Below, in pieces: positions 45,371 through 56,148 of a DNA stretch of 64,000 nucleotides; the stretch's first letter is position 1; each line of letters starts with the position of its first letter. A model generated the notes under the pieces. The model saw nothing but the letters and a program-made list of their open reading frames with translations. It searched no databases and was not told where the DNA came from. A program made the translations under genes and the position numbers. Origin of the DNA: Tetranychus cinnabarinus (lineage: Eukaryota; Arthropoda; Arachnida; Trombidiformes; Tetranychidae). The stretch lies in NCBI GenBank assembly GCA_022266195.1, contig WHVY01000003.1, forward strand, positions 1,240,001-1,304,000, written 5' to 3'.

Positions 45371-46762
45371 ATTGAATCAGATGATAATACGCTAGAAACG
45401 CAGTTGAGAACAGAGGCTTCAGGTGTAGAATTAGGAGAAATTTTGCTACAAAGCATAGAAATGAATGGAAACCTGTCGCCTTTGCAAGCAGGCAAATCAA
45501 CGGTACTCAGATTAATTATCCAATTTCAGACAAAAAATGTCTTGCTACATTTATGATTTTGAGAAATTTAGACATTATCTTGAAGGAATCACATTTGAAG
45601 TTGTAACCAGTCATTGCGCATTGTTTTTCTTACGACCTAAAACTAAATTTCCCTTCAAGATTAATGCGTTATACAATGACACTACAAGCTTTTGAATTCA
45701 AGATAACTTATAAATCGGGTGAGGTTCATGCAGACACTGATTAATTAAGTCGTTACCCGACTAATGATCCAGAATTTAACAAAATCGATGATGATAATAA
45801 GGAACAAGGAGATGATATTTTCACACTCGCAATTAGTAAACGAATAATTACGACGAATACTTAGACGTAGACGAATAAAATATTAATCTCATTGAAGTGA
45901 ACCTAAGCTCATATTCAACAATTAAACGACATAGATAAATTATAACCTAAAATAAAAAATAGAATCTTACTTAATTCCAGAATGAAAAATGGTATTTTTG
46001 AGAAAAGCTTCATAACAGACATAGGAACTAACTAGGTTCCAGTTTTACCCGCAACTCTAGTCGAAAAGTTTTACAATCTTATCATAATGATGCTACTTCA
46101 GTTCATTGTGGTCTTTATCAAACATATGCAAAATTAAAACCTAAATATTATTGGGGTACGAATGACAAAAGATATTGCAAAGCATATTGACTTTTGCGAA
46201 TGTCAACTTAATAAAAAGGGAATCGGTAATGCAGTTCCGCCACTAAAGCCAATTTATATCACATCTCCATTTGCGAAAATGGGAATTGATATACTTGGTC
46301 CTTTGCCTCCTTCTTTAGGGAAAGAATACATCATTGTGGCCACCGATTACTTTACTCGGTGGGTAGAAATGAAGGCTTTGGCAAAGAAAAATGCACTAAG
46401 TACTGCAAAATTTTTGGTTGAAAATATTTTCTCACGCCCGACTGCCCTAAGACAATCGTTAGTAATCAAGGCCGTAATTTCATTGCTGATACTATTAAAG
46501 AAATCGCTGCGTTTATTAATACCAAATGGCAACTGTCAACCACTTATCGTCCTCAGAATAACGGGTTGACCGAAAGAATCGAACGATTTGTCAGATGTTA
46601 AGCCATTCTTGTCAGGAAACTAATCGTTTAAGATGGAATCAAATATTACCATTGATAATTTTAGCTTACAGTAGTGCAGCAAACCAAAGTACACAGTATT
46701 CACCATTCTTTCTCCTGCATGGAAGAGAAGCTAATTTACCTGCTGGTATGTTTAATCTGAGA
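45371..46762 (+). pseudogene. Ty3/gypsy retrotransposon remnant: RNase H and integrase
   Basis: Retrotransposon pol pieces with stops and frameshifts. 45371-45457 is the start of RNase H (TnASGVELGAILLQ type), and 45570-45760 is the end of RNase H with the GEVHADTD motif, then a stop, then LSRYP. 46081-46590 holds the integrase zinc-binding end (YYWG ... CECQ) and catalytic core (GIDILGPLPPS; ATDYFTRWVE). After a frameshift, the later core and C-terminal part lie at 46450-46786. No LTRs were found. It is one arm of a large inverted repeat. Confidence 0.85.
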
Positions 46763-47858
46763 ATTCAAATGAAGCGCACGTCTTGAATGATTTTGTATCT
46801 TCTGATGTACATCGATCATCAAAATTGGTCGAAGGTATCGAAATTGAACCAATCACAACATTTGTTCATAAACCAAAAATACCTGAACTAGAGTTGAACG
46901 TTGAAAAAGGTGAAAAAGGAGAGATAACAAAACCAATTGTTAGCGAACTTGAATAATATGGGGATGGCATAATACACTGTAATTGACTCTTTACCGCCTG
47001 ATGTTCACCCGTCGATTTACAAAGCAAAAAGACAGGTGACTTGCGAATTTGTTTTGTTTATCGCTTGTTAAATGCAATAACGGTGAAAGACTCATACCCA
47101 ATCACAAATATATTATAAATATTTCATTATGTGCTTTACAATAATTTAGTATTTTAGACCTAAGATCAGGTTACCACCAACCAGAACTTGTGTGATTCGG
47201 TAAATTAGCTTCTCTTCCATGCAGGAGAAAGAATGGTGAATACTGTGTACTTTGGTTTGCTGCACTACTGTAAGCTAAAATTATCAATGGTAATATTTGA
47301 TTCCATCTTAAACGATTAGTTTCCTGACAAGAATGGCTTAACATCTGACAAATCGTTCGATTCTTTCGGTCAACCCGTTATTCTGAGGACGATAAGTGGT
47401 TGACAGTTGCCATTTGGTATTAATAAACGCAGCGATTTCTTTAATAGTATCAGCAATGAAATTACGGCCTTGATTACTAACGATTGTCTTAGGGCAGTCG
47501 GGCGTGAGAAAATATTTTCAACCAAAAATTTTGCAGTACTTAGTGCATTTTTCTTTGCCAAAGCCTTCATTTCTACCCACCGAGTAAAGTAATCGGTGGC
47601 CACAATGATGTATTCTTTCCCTAAAGAAGGAGGCAAAGGACCAAGTATATCAATTCCCATTTTCGCAAATGGAGATGTGATATAAATTGGCTTTAGCGGC
47701 GGAACTGCATTACCGATTCCCTTTTTATTAAGTTGACATTCGCAAAAGTCAATATGCTTTGCAATATCTTTTGTCATTCGTACCCCAATAATATTTAGGT
47801 TTTAATTTTGCATATGTTTGATAAAGACCACAATGACCTGAAGTAGCATCATTATGAT
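46081..47858. repeat. Large inverted repeat: 660-bp arms around a 458-bp spacer
   Basis: Arms 46081-46740 and 47199-47858 are reverse complements; every checked position pair sums to 93939. The encoded integrase fragments (46162-46569 plus; 47370-47777 minus) are identical at protein level. Confidence 0.93.
46763..47183 (+). pseudogene. gypsy reverse-transcriptase start, inverted copy of 48001-48421
   Basis: Contains the linker before reverse transcriptase and its first motifs (GDLRIC-type near 47038, DSYPIT and LDLRSGYH) with stops. It follows integrase sequence, so the normal order (RT before integrase) is reversed, which shows rearrangement. Confidence 0.75.
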
Positions 47859-48421
47859 TATGTTTTGTAGCAAAATTGCTCCTAATTCTACACCTTAAGC
47901 ATTTGTTCTCAACTGCGTTTCTAGCGTATTATCATCTGATTCAATAACAACGAAAGCTCTAATGTCCTTCAAAGCACCAGGAACAGGGAAATTTTTCAAT
48001 TGGTTGGTGGTAACCTGATCTTAGGTCTAAAATACTAAATTATTGTAAAGCACATAATGAAATATTTATAATATATTTGTGATTGGGTATGAGTCTTTCA
48101 CCGTTATTGCATTTAACAAGCGATAAACAAAACAAATTCGCAAGTCACCTGTCTTTTTGCTTTGTAAATCGACGGGTGAACATCAGGCGGTAAAGAGTCA
48201 ATTACAGTGTATTATGCCATCCCCATATTATTCAAGTTCGCTAACAATTGGTTTTGTTATCTCTCCTTTTTCACCTTTTTCAACGTTCAACTCTAGTTCA
48301 GGTATTTTTGGTTTATGAACAAATGTTGTGATTGGTTCAATTTCGATACCTTCGACCAATTTTGATGATCGATGTACATCAGAAGATACAAAATCATTCA
48401 AGACGTGCGCTTCATTTGAAT
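47199..48421 (-). pseudogene. Ty3/gypsy remnant on the minus strand: RT start, RNase H start, integrase
   Basis: Reading the minus strand: reverse-transcriptase start (48421-48001, equal to 46763-47183; coordinates sum to 95184), RNase H start (47946-47862, equal to 45371-45457), then integrase (47858-47199). This is the normal pol order, with most of RT and RNase H deleted. 622 bases present in the plus-strand arm are missing at the RNase H/integrase junction. Confidence 0.85.
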
Positions 48422-49800
48422 CATCAGATTCAACTGAAGTGTCTATTATTGGTTCACTGTCTGGTGATTTCCTTACTGATTCTTCTTCGGTGGTAATTAT
48501 TTCCCCTGCTGGTTGTTCTTTACCTAATTTATCTTTCTATTTGTTAAAATTGTTGTATAAGCGATGTTCAGATATGAATGGCGAACTAACAACTAGACTA
48601 AAAACTGTAAGTTGACTAGAATTGTGTTACCAGACATGAAAAACTATGTAAAAGTCTGAACTGGCGATTCCCATTCCTTCACCATAATAAGATTTTTTGT
48701 TCACGCTGTTTGTCAAGACAGAGATCAGACAAGCGAGATCAATAGTTGTCACTTTGGCTTATCGTTAATCAAAATCAACTTATTCATCAAACGTGAAGAA
48801 AAACAAGTTTGAAATAGAGAGAGAATTTGATATTGGAATAGAATCAATTAATAGAATCAAGGATGAGTGAATAGATGAGTAAACGATGTTTAGAGAAATA
48901 AAGATAGAGGGAGGGAAAAGAGCAAAAACAGAGTGAAAAAAGAGTTAATTCAATTGCACTCAGCGATTATTCAACTTAAATTTTTGGAGTATATTTCCAG
49001 TTTATGTTAATGACTTTGGTCTTTGATTCTCTGTTGCCTTGTTTAGTATTGGTTAGTGTGTCTTCAAATTGGCTTTCGTAAAATATAAGGTTCAACGTTG
49101 ATGGCACTGCTGTTGGTTAGTTAGGCTTGACTTGAAAATCATTCGGTAGACGTAGTAATAACATGATACTAGTAATAATAAATTAATATGGTTAATTGAA
49201 TAATGGCAATAATGTATCAATAGTATTAATAGTATAAGTACTATGATGATAATTTTCCTTCCTTCCTTTCTTTAGGCGTGTGTTAGCTCCAACAATTAAT
49301 GTTACTATTCAATAAATAACAGTGTCTTGATGAATTTCACTGTAGGAAAAGAGGTGAAAGAGCAGAAGAGAGGGGAAACACAGTTATCAACGATGAAATA
49401 AAAGAGATTTGATCAAACACATTGATGATTGCACTGGTTTAACCATCAAATGGTGATGATTGTAGTTGATAGTATTGTTGATTAAAGATGGTAGACTTAT
49501 TTACACTGTCGATGAAAATTTTAAATATACAAGTAAATCACTGTAATAATAATTCAACATTAAACCGTTTTACTGGGAAACAGATACATTGCTATATCAT
49601 TTACAATTGATTATATTTTACATTGATGATAATGTCTTTCAACTTTTCTTCTTTTGAGTTGCAATTGAACTAACTTTTATTTCATAATTCCTTAGCATTT
49701 TATCTAGCTACAATTTTTCCTTCGATCGAGGCGTACCTACGATCAATAAGGGTGTAAACTTTCTTTTTACTATTTTGGGTGTGGTACAATCACACAAGAT
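48422..49800. other. Intergenic, no gene seen
   Basis: Mixed AT-rich sequence with a purine-rich stretch (48895-48950). I see no coding frame with recognisable content. The 95-codon frame at 48328-48615 is mostly the complement of the gypsy remnant. Confidence 0.45.
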
Positions 49801-49851
49801 TATTGAAGGGTTAAATAAAGATTCTCATTGAGTTAAAATAAAGAACGCAGA

Positions 49852-49917
49852 GAAATTTCAGGAAAAATGCTTGAGAGCTCGAGAAACTTCCAGTAATGTG
49901 AGTGAGTGAGTATAAAA
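49852..49917 (+). promoter_or_regulatory. Heat-shock promoter of sHSP gene 5
   Basis: Perfect heat shock element GAAATTTCAGGAA at 49852-49864, GAAACTTC at 49883-49890 and TATAAAA at 49911-49917. Confidence 0.75.
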
Positions 49918-50061
49918 CAAATTGCTGCTTCACTCAGCTGGTAACAGTAAACAGTAAAAAGACTCACTTGCAAACTTCAAAATTTCTAACTTTTCCTGTG
50001 TTCCTAATCTTGTGCTTTCAATTTATATTTTGTGTTCAACAACAATCAAAGTCCATTGAAA

Positions 50062-50604
50062 ATGTCTCTAGTTCCACGACTCATTGACACAATGTTCCGA
50101 GATCCATTCGATGATATCTATCCAATCATCGCTTACCGTGAACCAGTTATGGATTACCCTAGACGATCATGGGGTCAAATGAATCGTGCTCTTCGTCAAT
50201 TGGATCAATTGTCTAAGCATCTTAATCAAGAAATGGCTACAATCAAGGATTCCGAGGATAAATTCGAGGTTAATGTTGATTGTGCCCACTTCAAACCAGA
50301 AGAGATAAACGTTAAACTGTCTGACAATAATCTGGTTGTGGAAGCTAAACACGAAGAAAGATCTGATGAACATGGATACATTTCTCGATCATTTAAAAGG
50401 CGATATGTTCTTCCAGAGAATGTGGAATTCGATAAACTTCAGTCAAATTTAGGAGTTGATGGAGTGCTTTCAATCAAGGCTCCAAAGAAGGTTGTCAATG
50501 CTGTTACAGGAGAAAAGAAGATTCCAATAACTTTGACCAATCAAGTCCATCAACCAGTTGAAAGCGGTGATAAAGCACAAACTGAAAAGACGGAAACCAA
50601 ATAA
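50062..50604 (+). CDS. Small heat shock protein (Hsp20 family)
   Basis: 180 residues, nearly identical to the copies at 4472 and 11516, with a complete alpha-crystallin domain and IPI at 154-156. The residue before the last Glu-Thr-Lys is Thr instead of Met (EKTETK). Start at ATG 50062; the in-frame GTG at 50032 is 5'UTR. The downstream 350 bases match those after the broken copy at 5625, so this gene is the closest relative of that pseudogene. It lies about 36 kb from the other sHSPs, next to a P450 pseudogene. Confidence 0.95.
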   Translation: MSLVPRLIDTMFRDPFDDIYPIIAYREPVMDYPRRSWGQMNRALRQLDQLSKHLNQEMATIKDSEDKFEVNVDCAHFKPEEINVKLSDNNLVVEAKHEERSDEHGYISRSFKRRYVLPENVEFDKLQSNLGVDGVLSIKAPKKVVNAVTGEKKIPITLTNQVHQPVESGDKAQTEKTETK

Positions 50605-50740
50605 ACGAACTCAGCCAAAGATATGGAATCATTAATTAAATTCTGGTCCAATCTCTAAATTTAGGTTTTTAAAATTGTTGTAAACTATGCAAATTCGTAT
50701 GTGATACTCTGCTATATGTAAAGATCTCACTTTACTCATC

Positions 50741-50771
50741 TTATTGTAATTGTGATCATAATTACAATAAA
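50741..50771 (+). terminator. Palindromic poly(A) region of sHSP gene 5
   Basis: 30-base palindrome centred on TGATCA with one mismatched pair. AATAAA (50766-50771) lies in its right arm, so the transcript could fold into a hairpin that includes the poly(A) signal. Confidence 0.5.
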
Positions 50772-51212
50772 ATTATTTATTTACATTTAAAAAATTTGTG
50801 TTCTTTTTTTGTTCATTATTCTTTCTTATCGCATTATCATAGTTTCCCTGTCATGATATACCACACAGTATTGGATAAAGGCAGTATTCCCCGTTATTTC
50901 AAAGCGCCCAAAATGACAGGAAAGGTCTCAGAGGATTGTAACAAGCGAATTAATTATGTCCTTCAATATAAAATCAGCTATCTGAGTTACGACTAGTGTG
51001 AGTATGTAGACACTCGAATTTTAAAAGTACATCAGACTATTGAAATTAAAGAATCATGATCAGAAGTAACATCTTTTAATGAGCAGGGAACTCGATGGCT
51101 GTAAAGCTTGCGATTGTTGATAATTAAAATTGTCTGATTATTAGTCATTAAATTGTCCTGAAAAGTGAAAAATAATTTTGAGTCATTAATCCAATGGATG
51201 CAATAGATCTAA

Positions 51213-51567
51213 CAAGGGAAGTGCCTTTGCTGGTGCGATCATTTTCAATTTTTTTCGGGCTTATATTGTAGAGGGCAAAAAATAATTAGACTCGTATTTT
51301 TGCTTTTGTTTCGCTAGTGCGCGGTTAATGATATTCAGGCACTTTTTATTAAAGATTGTAATGCACTGCAGCCACTGAAAAGTATAATACATAAAACAGA
51401 TGAAAAGCAGAAAATGAATATCTCTTAATGAAAATTGTAAATCATTTTTCAGTAACTTCAATAGGTTACAATGCAATAACCTCGCTTAAAAGTGCTTGAA
51501 TAACATGAACCGCGCACTAGCGCAACAAAAATTGAAAATGGTCGTACCAGCAAAGGCACTTCCCTTG
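51213..51567. mobile_element. 355-bp MITE with CAAGGGAAGTGCC ends and TAA duplication
   Basis: Inverted ends of about 40 bases (CAAGGGAAGTGCCTTTGCTGG with its complement) are flanked by TAA on both sides (51210-51212, 51568-51570). A second inverted pair is inside (CGCTAGTGCGCGGTT with AACCGCGCACTAGCG). The outer nine bases and the TAA equal those of the transposon at 54156-56311, so it is probably mobilised by a related transposase. Confidence 0.8.
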
Positions 51568-51729
51568 TAAGATTTTCATTAAATTATGAATAAGACAATA
51601 AGATGAATTTAATAAAATAATCAGAATAATGAAAGGAAACAAAAATGCGCCGGGTGACCAATTGAGTCCATTTGTTTTAACTCTTAGGAAATCAGTAGCT
51701 AATCTTGACCATATTAGATCTCATTAGTC

Positions 51730-52100
51730 TCATTGGGCTATTCTTTCAAAAATGAAAGCTGGAAGATTAGCTGGACGTCTTGAAATTCCGAAAACTGCTT
51801 CAAAAGATAATTCAGTTCCTGGTTCGACTTTGATACGATATCTTTGTACCATACAGACTAAATATAAAAACAATTCCACGTAGACCAAACCATCACCTGG
51901 ACAGTTCCTTTACCTGTACTGAACGGTATGAGATAAGATGGTTTTAATACTTTATTGTCATATTAGGTGAGGTAATGAGGTGATCAGATTTATCAGGATC
52001 AATCCATAACTTTGGATCATGGTTAACTGACCAGAAATTGACCCTTGGTGATGTATCTGAGGGTTTCTTTAATTGTCGATTTTTGTATCTTATGATGTTC
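51730..52100 (-). pseudogene. Cytochrome P450 pseudogene (C-terminal quarter)
   Basis: The minus strand encodes the P450 C-terminus down to a TGA at 51730-51732. The last ~50 residues are well preserved. The haem loop is altered by a base loss in the CPGEG region, and the upstream part (FWSVNHDP) carries frameshifts. No I-helix or N-terminus. The 3' flank is shared with the remnant at 2560-2866. Confidence 0.88.
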
Positions 52101-52384
52101 TCAGTACTCGAAAATTGTAAAAAAATCAAAGGGTCTCCCCCTTGATTTGCTCGCTAAATTTTTTCAATTTTCGGATATTTTTAGTAGTGTAGTAATGTCC
52201 TATTCTGGACAAGTTGTCCACTCTGGACCAACTAATGTCCTCTTCTGGACCAACTTTTAATTGATTTTTAAGGGGTAAGGGAGCGTAGGAAATTTTTTTG
52301 CGCGAAAAAAACCTGGGAAATTCGTCTTAGTTAACAAAAATGAATCTTTATTTTAAACTTTAATATTGATTTAATTGTATTAAT

Positions 52385-52492
52385 TTATAATCCTCTTGTT
52401 CGCTCTTGAACCTTTTCCTGGGGAACTTCAGTAATTTTTTTTAATTCTTTGAGAGCATATTCGGCGAATGATAAATCTTTTGGATCCATAGT
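52385..52492 (-). CDS. Short unknown frame near the left end of the composite element
   Basis: A frame starting at about 52492 reads MDPKDLSFAEYALKELKKIT and ends ERTRGL. It is charged and helical. No family recognised and it may be spurious. A longer reading of the same frame starts at 52585. Confidence 0.25.
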   Translation of the reverse strand, partial: TMDPKDLSFAEYALKELKKITEVPQEKVQERTRGL

Positions 52493-53146
52493 ACCGAGCA
52501 TTTCTTGGAGGGTAATATTGTGAAGACATAAGTATGTCCGAGAAAAAGATAAAAGAGGAATGATCAAAAAGGAGAAAAAAGACACTTCTTAAAGATAATG
52601 TTAATCTGCTCCTATTTATTCAGTACTTCTTTTTACAATGTTCAACTTCAGCTTCTGACCTCCGCTACTTTCTAACTTCTAAGATAATAATTCTCTTGTT
52701 GTCAGGAATAAAAAAATAAGGGAGATAAGGAAGGAGATCTGGAGTGCAGATGTTTGCCCTTAGGCTATAGTAAGCTATAAACAACAAGAAGGGGGAGAAG
52801 AGAAAAAGCAAAGATAAGGAAAAAAAGAACGGTTTTATGGTAGTAGAGTAAACAAGAAAGGGGGAAAGCAGGGGGAAGAAAACCTATCTACACACATTCC
52901 CCTACTACAACCATTCCAAAGTCCCTTTTGGAACCAAACAAAGCACATCAGTTGACCTTAACTTTAACCTTAACTTTAACCATTATTATTTTTGTTTTTG
53001 CTTTTCTATTAAAATAGTTTTTTTAGTTTCTTTTATTTTGTTATATTATTCCCGGAACCTCAAAGACAAACCTAGCTGCTGCTCCTAACAACGGCACATT
53101 ATGTTGTTATAAAAGCTAGCTGGTGTAATCTAAAACTGTTGCTTAT

Positions 53147-53734
53147 TTGTCACCAACAGCGAGTGTTTTAAGTAACAACCAATATATGTTACTTGTGCAG
53201 GAGCTTACAGCGATGTGTTCGCAAGTGCCTCCTGACGCGCTCACCAAGCTACTAGGCGATTTCAATGCCTATCATCCTAATTGGTCTAACGAGACTTGTA
53301 GGAACAGCCGTAAACGAACCAAAGGTGAGGTTCTTAAACACTATACCGAAAAGGCCGGACTCATGGTCGTTAATTCCTGTCAACCGAATTGTTTCCGAGG
53401 AATGACTGAAACCGTGAACGATCTGGTTTTTGTTAAGCACGCGATGTTCAGTGGTTTCAGTCTATGTGAAACCACTGAACATCTTGGTGGTTCTGATCAT
53501 TTTATGATCAGGCTACAATTCGATTATGATGGAATCTTACAATATTTAAAAACACGACACATTCATATTCTTGGTGTAACTGTGCAGAATGGTAGGGAGT
53601 TTCTCGCTGAAAATGATTCACGAAACGGAAATGAAGCTCGAACATATATACAAGATGGACAAGTTGCTGGTCCTTCTGGAGTTCCAGGGGTCGCATCAGG
53701 TGTTCAGTACCCGGATTGTGGTTTTAACCCATAG
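53147..53734 (+). pseudogene. LINE endonuclease fragment (APE-type)
   Basis: About the first 120 residues contain the apurinic-endonuclease-like motifs of non-LTR retrotransposons: LLGDFNAYHPNW and, later, GGSDHFMIRLQ. No reverse transcriptase follows. The last ~70 residues (Gly/Pro-rich) are unrelated to the domain. A fragment without the N-terminal catalytic half. Confidence 0.75.
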
Positions 53735-54431
53735 ACTCAAATAGTCTAAGTTAATTATTATTATTAATACGAAATGAACAATGAAATTAATTGAAAATTG
53801 AACGCAAGATAAGTAAATGAATTAATTGGATTTGGCAAACAATTGAATAATAAGATACATGAATAAAAAAGATAAGAAGAATTGGTAAATAAATTATGTA
53901 ATTTAGACATTTAGTTTAAATAACCCGAAGCTATCAAACGATCAGGTCTTTTCTTTGTTCTTTTGGACTTTCTTGGGGTTTGAACTTCAACCTCTGGATG
54001 TTCGCTTTCCACACTAATCTCACCGGAATACTTTGTTATTTCGTTCTAGATAATTATAGTGTCATCGGAGGAGTCACTAACTATTTCGTCTGATTCTGAA
54101 AGACAGGGTTTTTTAAGCGAGGGTAGTATGGTTTAAGTCTTGATACGTGAACTAACAAGGGAAGTCCACCAACTGTTAAATGAGTTCGAACTTTTTATTA
54201 TAATTTTTTTAAAGGTCTATTGGTGCTAAGAAAAAGTGAAATTTTTTACGTCCCCGTTTTCACTCTTTTTCTCTCTCTTTTCTCTGAAGTTTAAAAGCGC
54301 ATTTCGCTATTTTGCAATTTAGAAACAAGCCCTGATTTTGGGAGAGTTAAAACCAACGCCCTTCACTTCCATTTCCTCTATTCCATGCTTCCATAGTGCC
54401 TTATACTTAAATTGCGTTTAGTATTTTTATC

Positions 54432-56148
54432 TTGTTCTTATTTTTTGATATAATGAAAATTAACAGTAAAAAAGTTATTGATTCTCTTGCAATTTTATCA
54501 AGAGGTGGTGAAGTTGATTGCAACATTGCTCCATTGAATTTCGCCAAAAAATTACACGAGATGATTTTGGATTCCCAGTTCAATAGAAATATTTCTTACG
54601 AAACAGAAAGTGAGAATATTTTTATCGAGTCGGAAGAAGATGAGAGTTTTGTTTTAACTATGGAACCCGTTGAATTTGGCAATGAATCTTTCAGCTTTGA
54701 CTACATGGAGAAGGTTGTGAATTTTTACCACACTGAAAAGCCAACATTCAAAAGGATGCAACATTTTTTCCCAAGAGTCAGGTATCAAAATTATGTTCAC
54801 CGCTTCATTGAGTATGTAGCACAAGGTGGAACTAGAAGAGAGAAGTTGGAATCAATTTGTCAACATACCTTTGAACGTCTAAAAAATGCAAGAGATATTG
54901 GTTTACAGATCCATGACACTGACATTAAAAGCTGGGCGATACTCAATGGTCATATTTCAAGGTCAAGGTGATTCAAGGTCATTGCGTTATTTGACCTCTG
55001 ACTGATATTTGGAGGTCATTTTCTGAGAGCGCGAGAATTTTCATATTGTTTGATGCTAGTGACATGTTCATAACTTATTCTGGTCGAATGATATGAGTGT
55101 TTACGCATTGATGTGTTGATCAATTGGTTTTGAGAAAAATGCATTTATCTTTTCAACGGTGCGAGATACCAACTCGTAGCAAGCATCAAACAATATAAAA
55201 ATTCTCGCGCTCTCAGAAAATGACCTCCAAATATCAGTCAGAGGTCAAATAACGCAATGACCTTGAATCACCTTGACCTTGAAATATGACCATTGAGTAT
55301 CGCCCAAATTTCCATAAACAAAATATCACACCTCAAGTTCACTCAGGAGCAAAGATATAGCCAATTTAAAACGGTAAAATTAGCTGAAATGCCCTGTACA
55401 ACTGCAATCGTCCAAAGTATGAATGCAAGAACACATTCATATACAATTTTACCAATCTTGGCAATGGATGGTCAAATGCATAAAAAGGCAATGTTGTGCT
55501 TACGTGAGCCGTCAGGTAGTTTTGGACCGAATGTTCAGCAGAATTTACCAAGACCTGATAATCTGTACATTGTGTGCTCAAAATCAGGTAAATTGGACAA
55601 AAATCTGATGAAAAGTTTCATGTCTACTGTTTACGCTGAATGTGCACCAGAAAAATCTATTTTGCTTCTTGATTCATGGGGTGGCCACAAAGATCCAGAT
55701 ATCTTCAATATTCCAGGCAAATCCATCACAAGATTTACCATTCCAGAAGGAGCAACTAGCTTAATGCAGCCACTTGACGTGATGTGTTCGGCAATGGAAA
55801 ACAGTTATCAAACGTTTTCAAGAGAGAGTTATAATGGAACAAGCACCATTAACTCTGTATCAGAGAGACAATATCATCAAGCTGAATTCTCTCATTCTTG
55901 ATCAATTTTGTTGATCTCTTTTCAAACCAATGTTCATGTATGCTTGGTCCAATAGTGGCTTCAATGTCGAAGTGGAATCTTTTGAAAGTTTAAACGATAT
56001 AATGTTTGAATGTGACGAACCAATTTGTGAAAAATGCCAACATCCAACTTTCATGAAATGTTCATGGCCTCAATGTCGTTCAAGTTTATGTTTAAAATGC
56101 TTCTGGCAGCATGAACGACATGCAGGTACTGAAAATATGAGCCCTTGA
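54432..56148 (+). pseudogene. Transposase with helix-turn-helix, DDE core and Cys-rich end; broken
   Basis: Part 1 (54432-54937) has an acidic N-terminus and a helix-turn-helix-like segment ending HDTDIKSWA. The nested element interrupts here. Part 2 (from about 55302) has a DDE core with ILLLDSWGGHKD (second Asp) and IPEGATSLMQPLDV (third Asp region). Part 3 (55930-56148) is a Cys/His-rich C-terminus (CEKCQHPTFMKCSWPQC ... CLKCFWQHERH) in another frame. A frameshift near 55790 and a TGA at about 55915 separate parts 2 and 3. The layout resembles CENP-B/pogo-type transposases, with an added zinc-binding tail. Confidence 0.75.
54934..55305. mobile_element. 372-bp foldback/MITE nested in the transposase
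   Basis: Two arms of about 124 bases (54934-55057 and 55182-55305) are almost perfect reverse complements, starting GGGCGATACTCAATGG, with a 124-base loop. The insertion falls inside the helix-turn-helix region. No clear target duplication beyond two bases. Transcripts across it would form a long hairpin. Confidence 0.85.

Noticed and set aside
48328..48615. 95-codon plus frame
   Set aside because: Mostly the complement of the gypsy pre-RT segment.
50032..50061. Longer sHSP start (MFNNNQSPLK extension), also at 5044 and 11486
   Set aside because: The first codon is GTG, not ATG, and lies in the conserved 5'UTR; the real start is the ATG of MSLVPRL.
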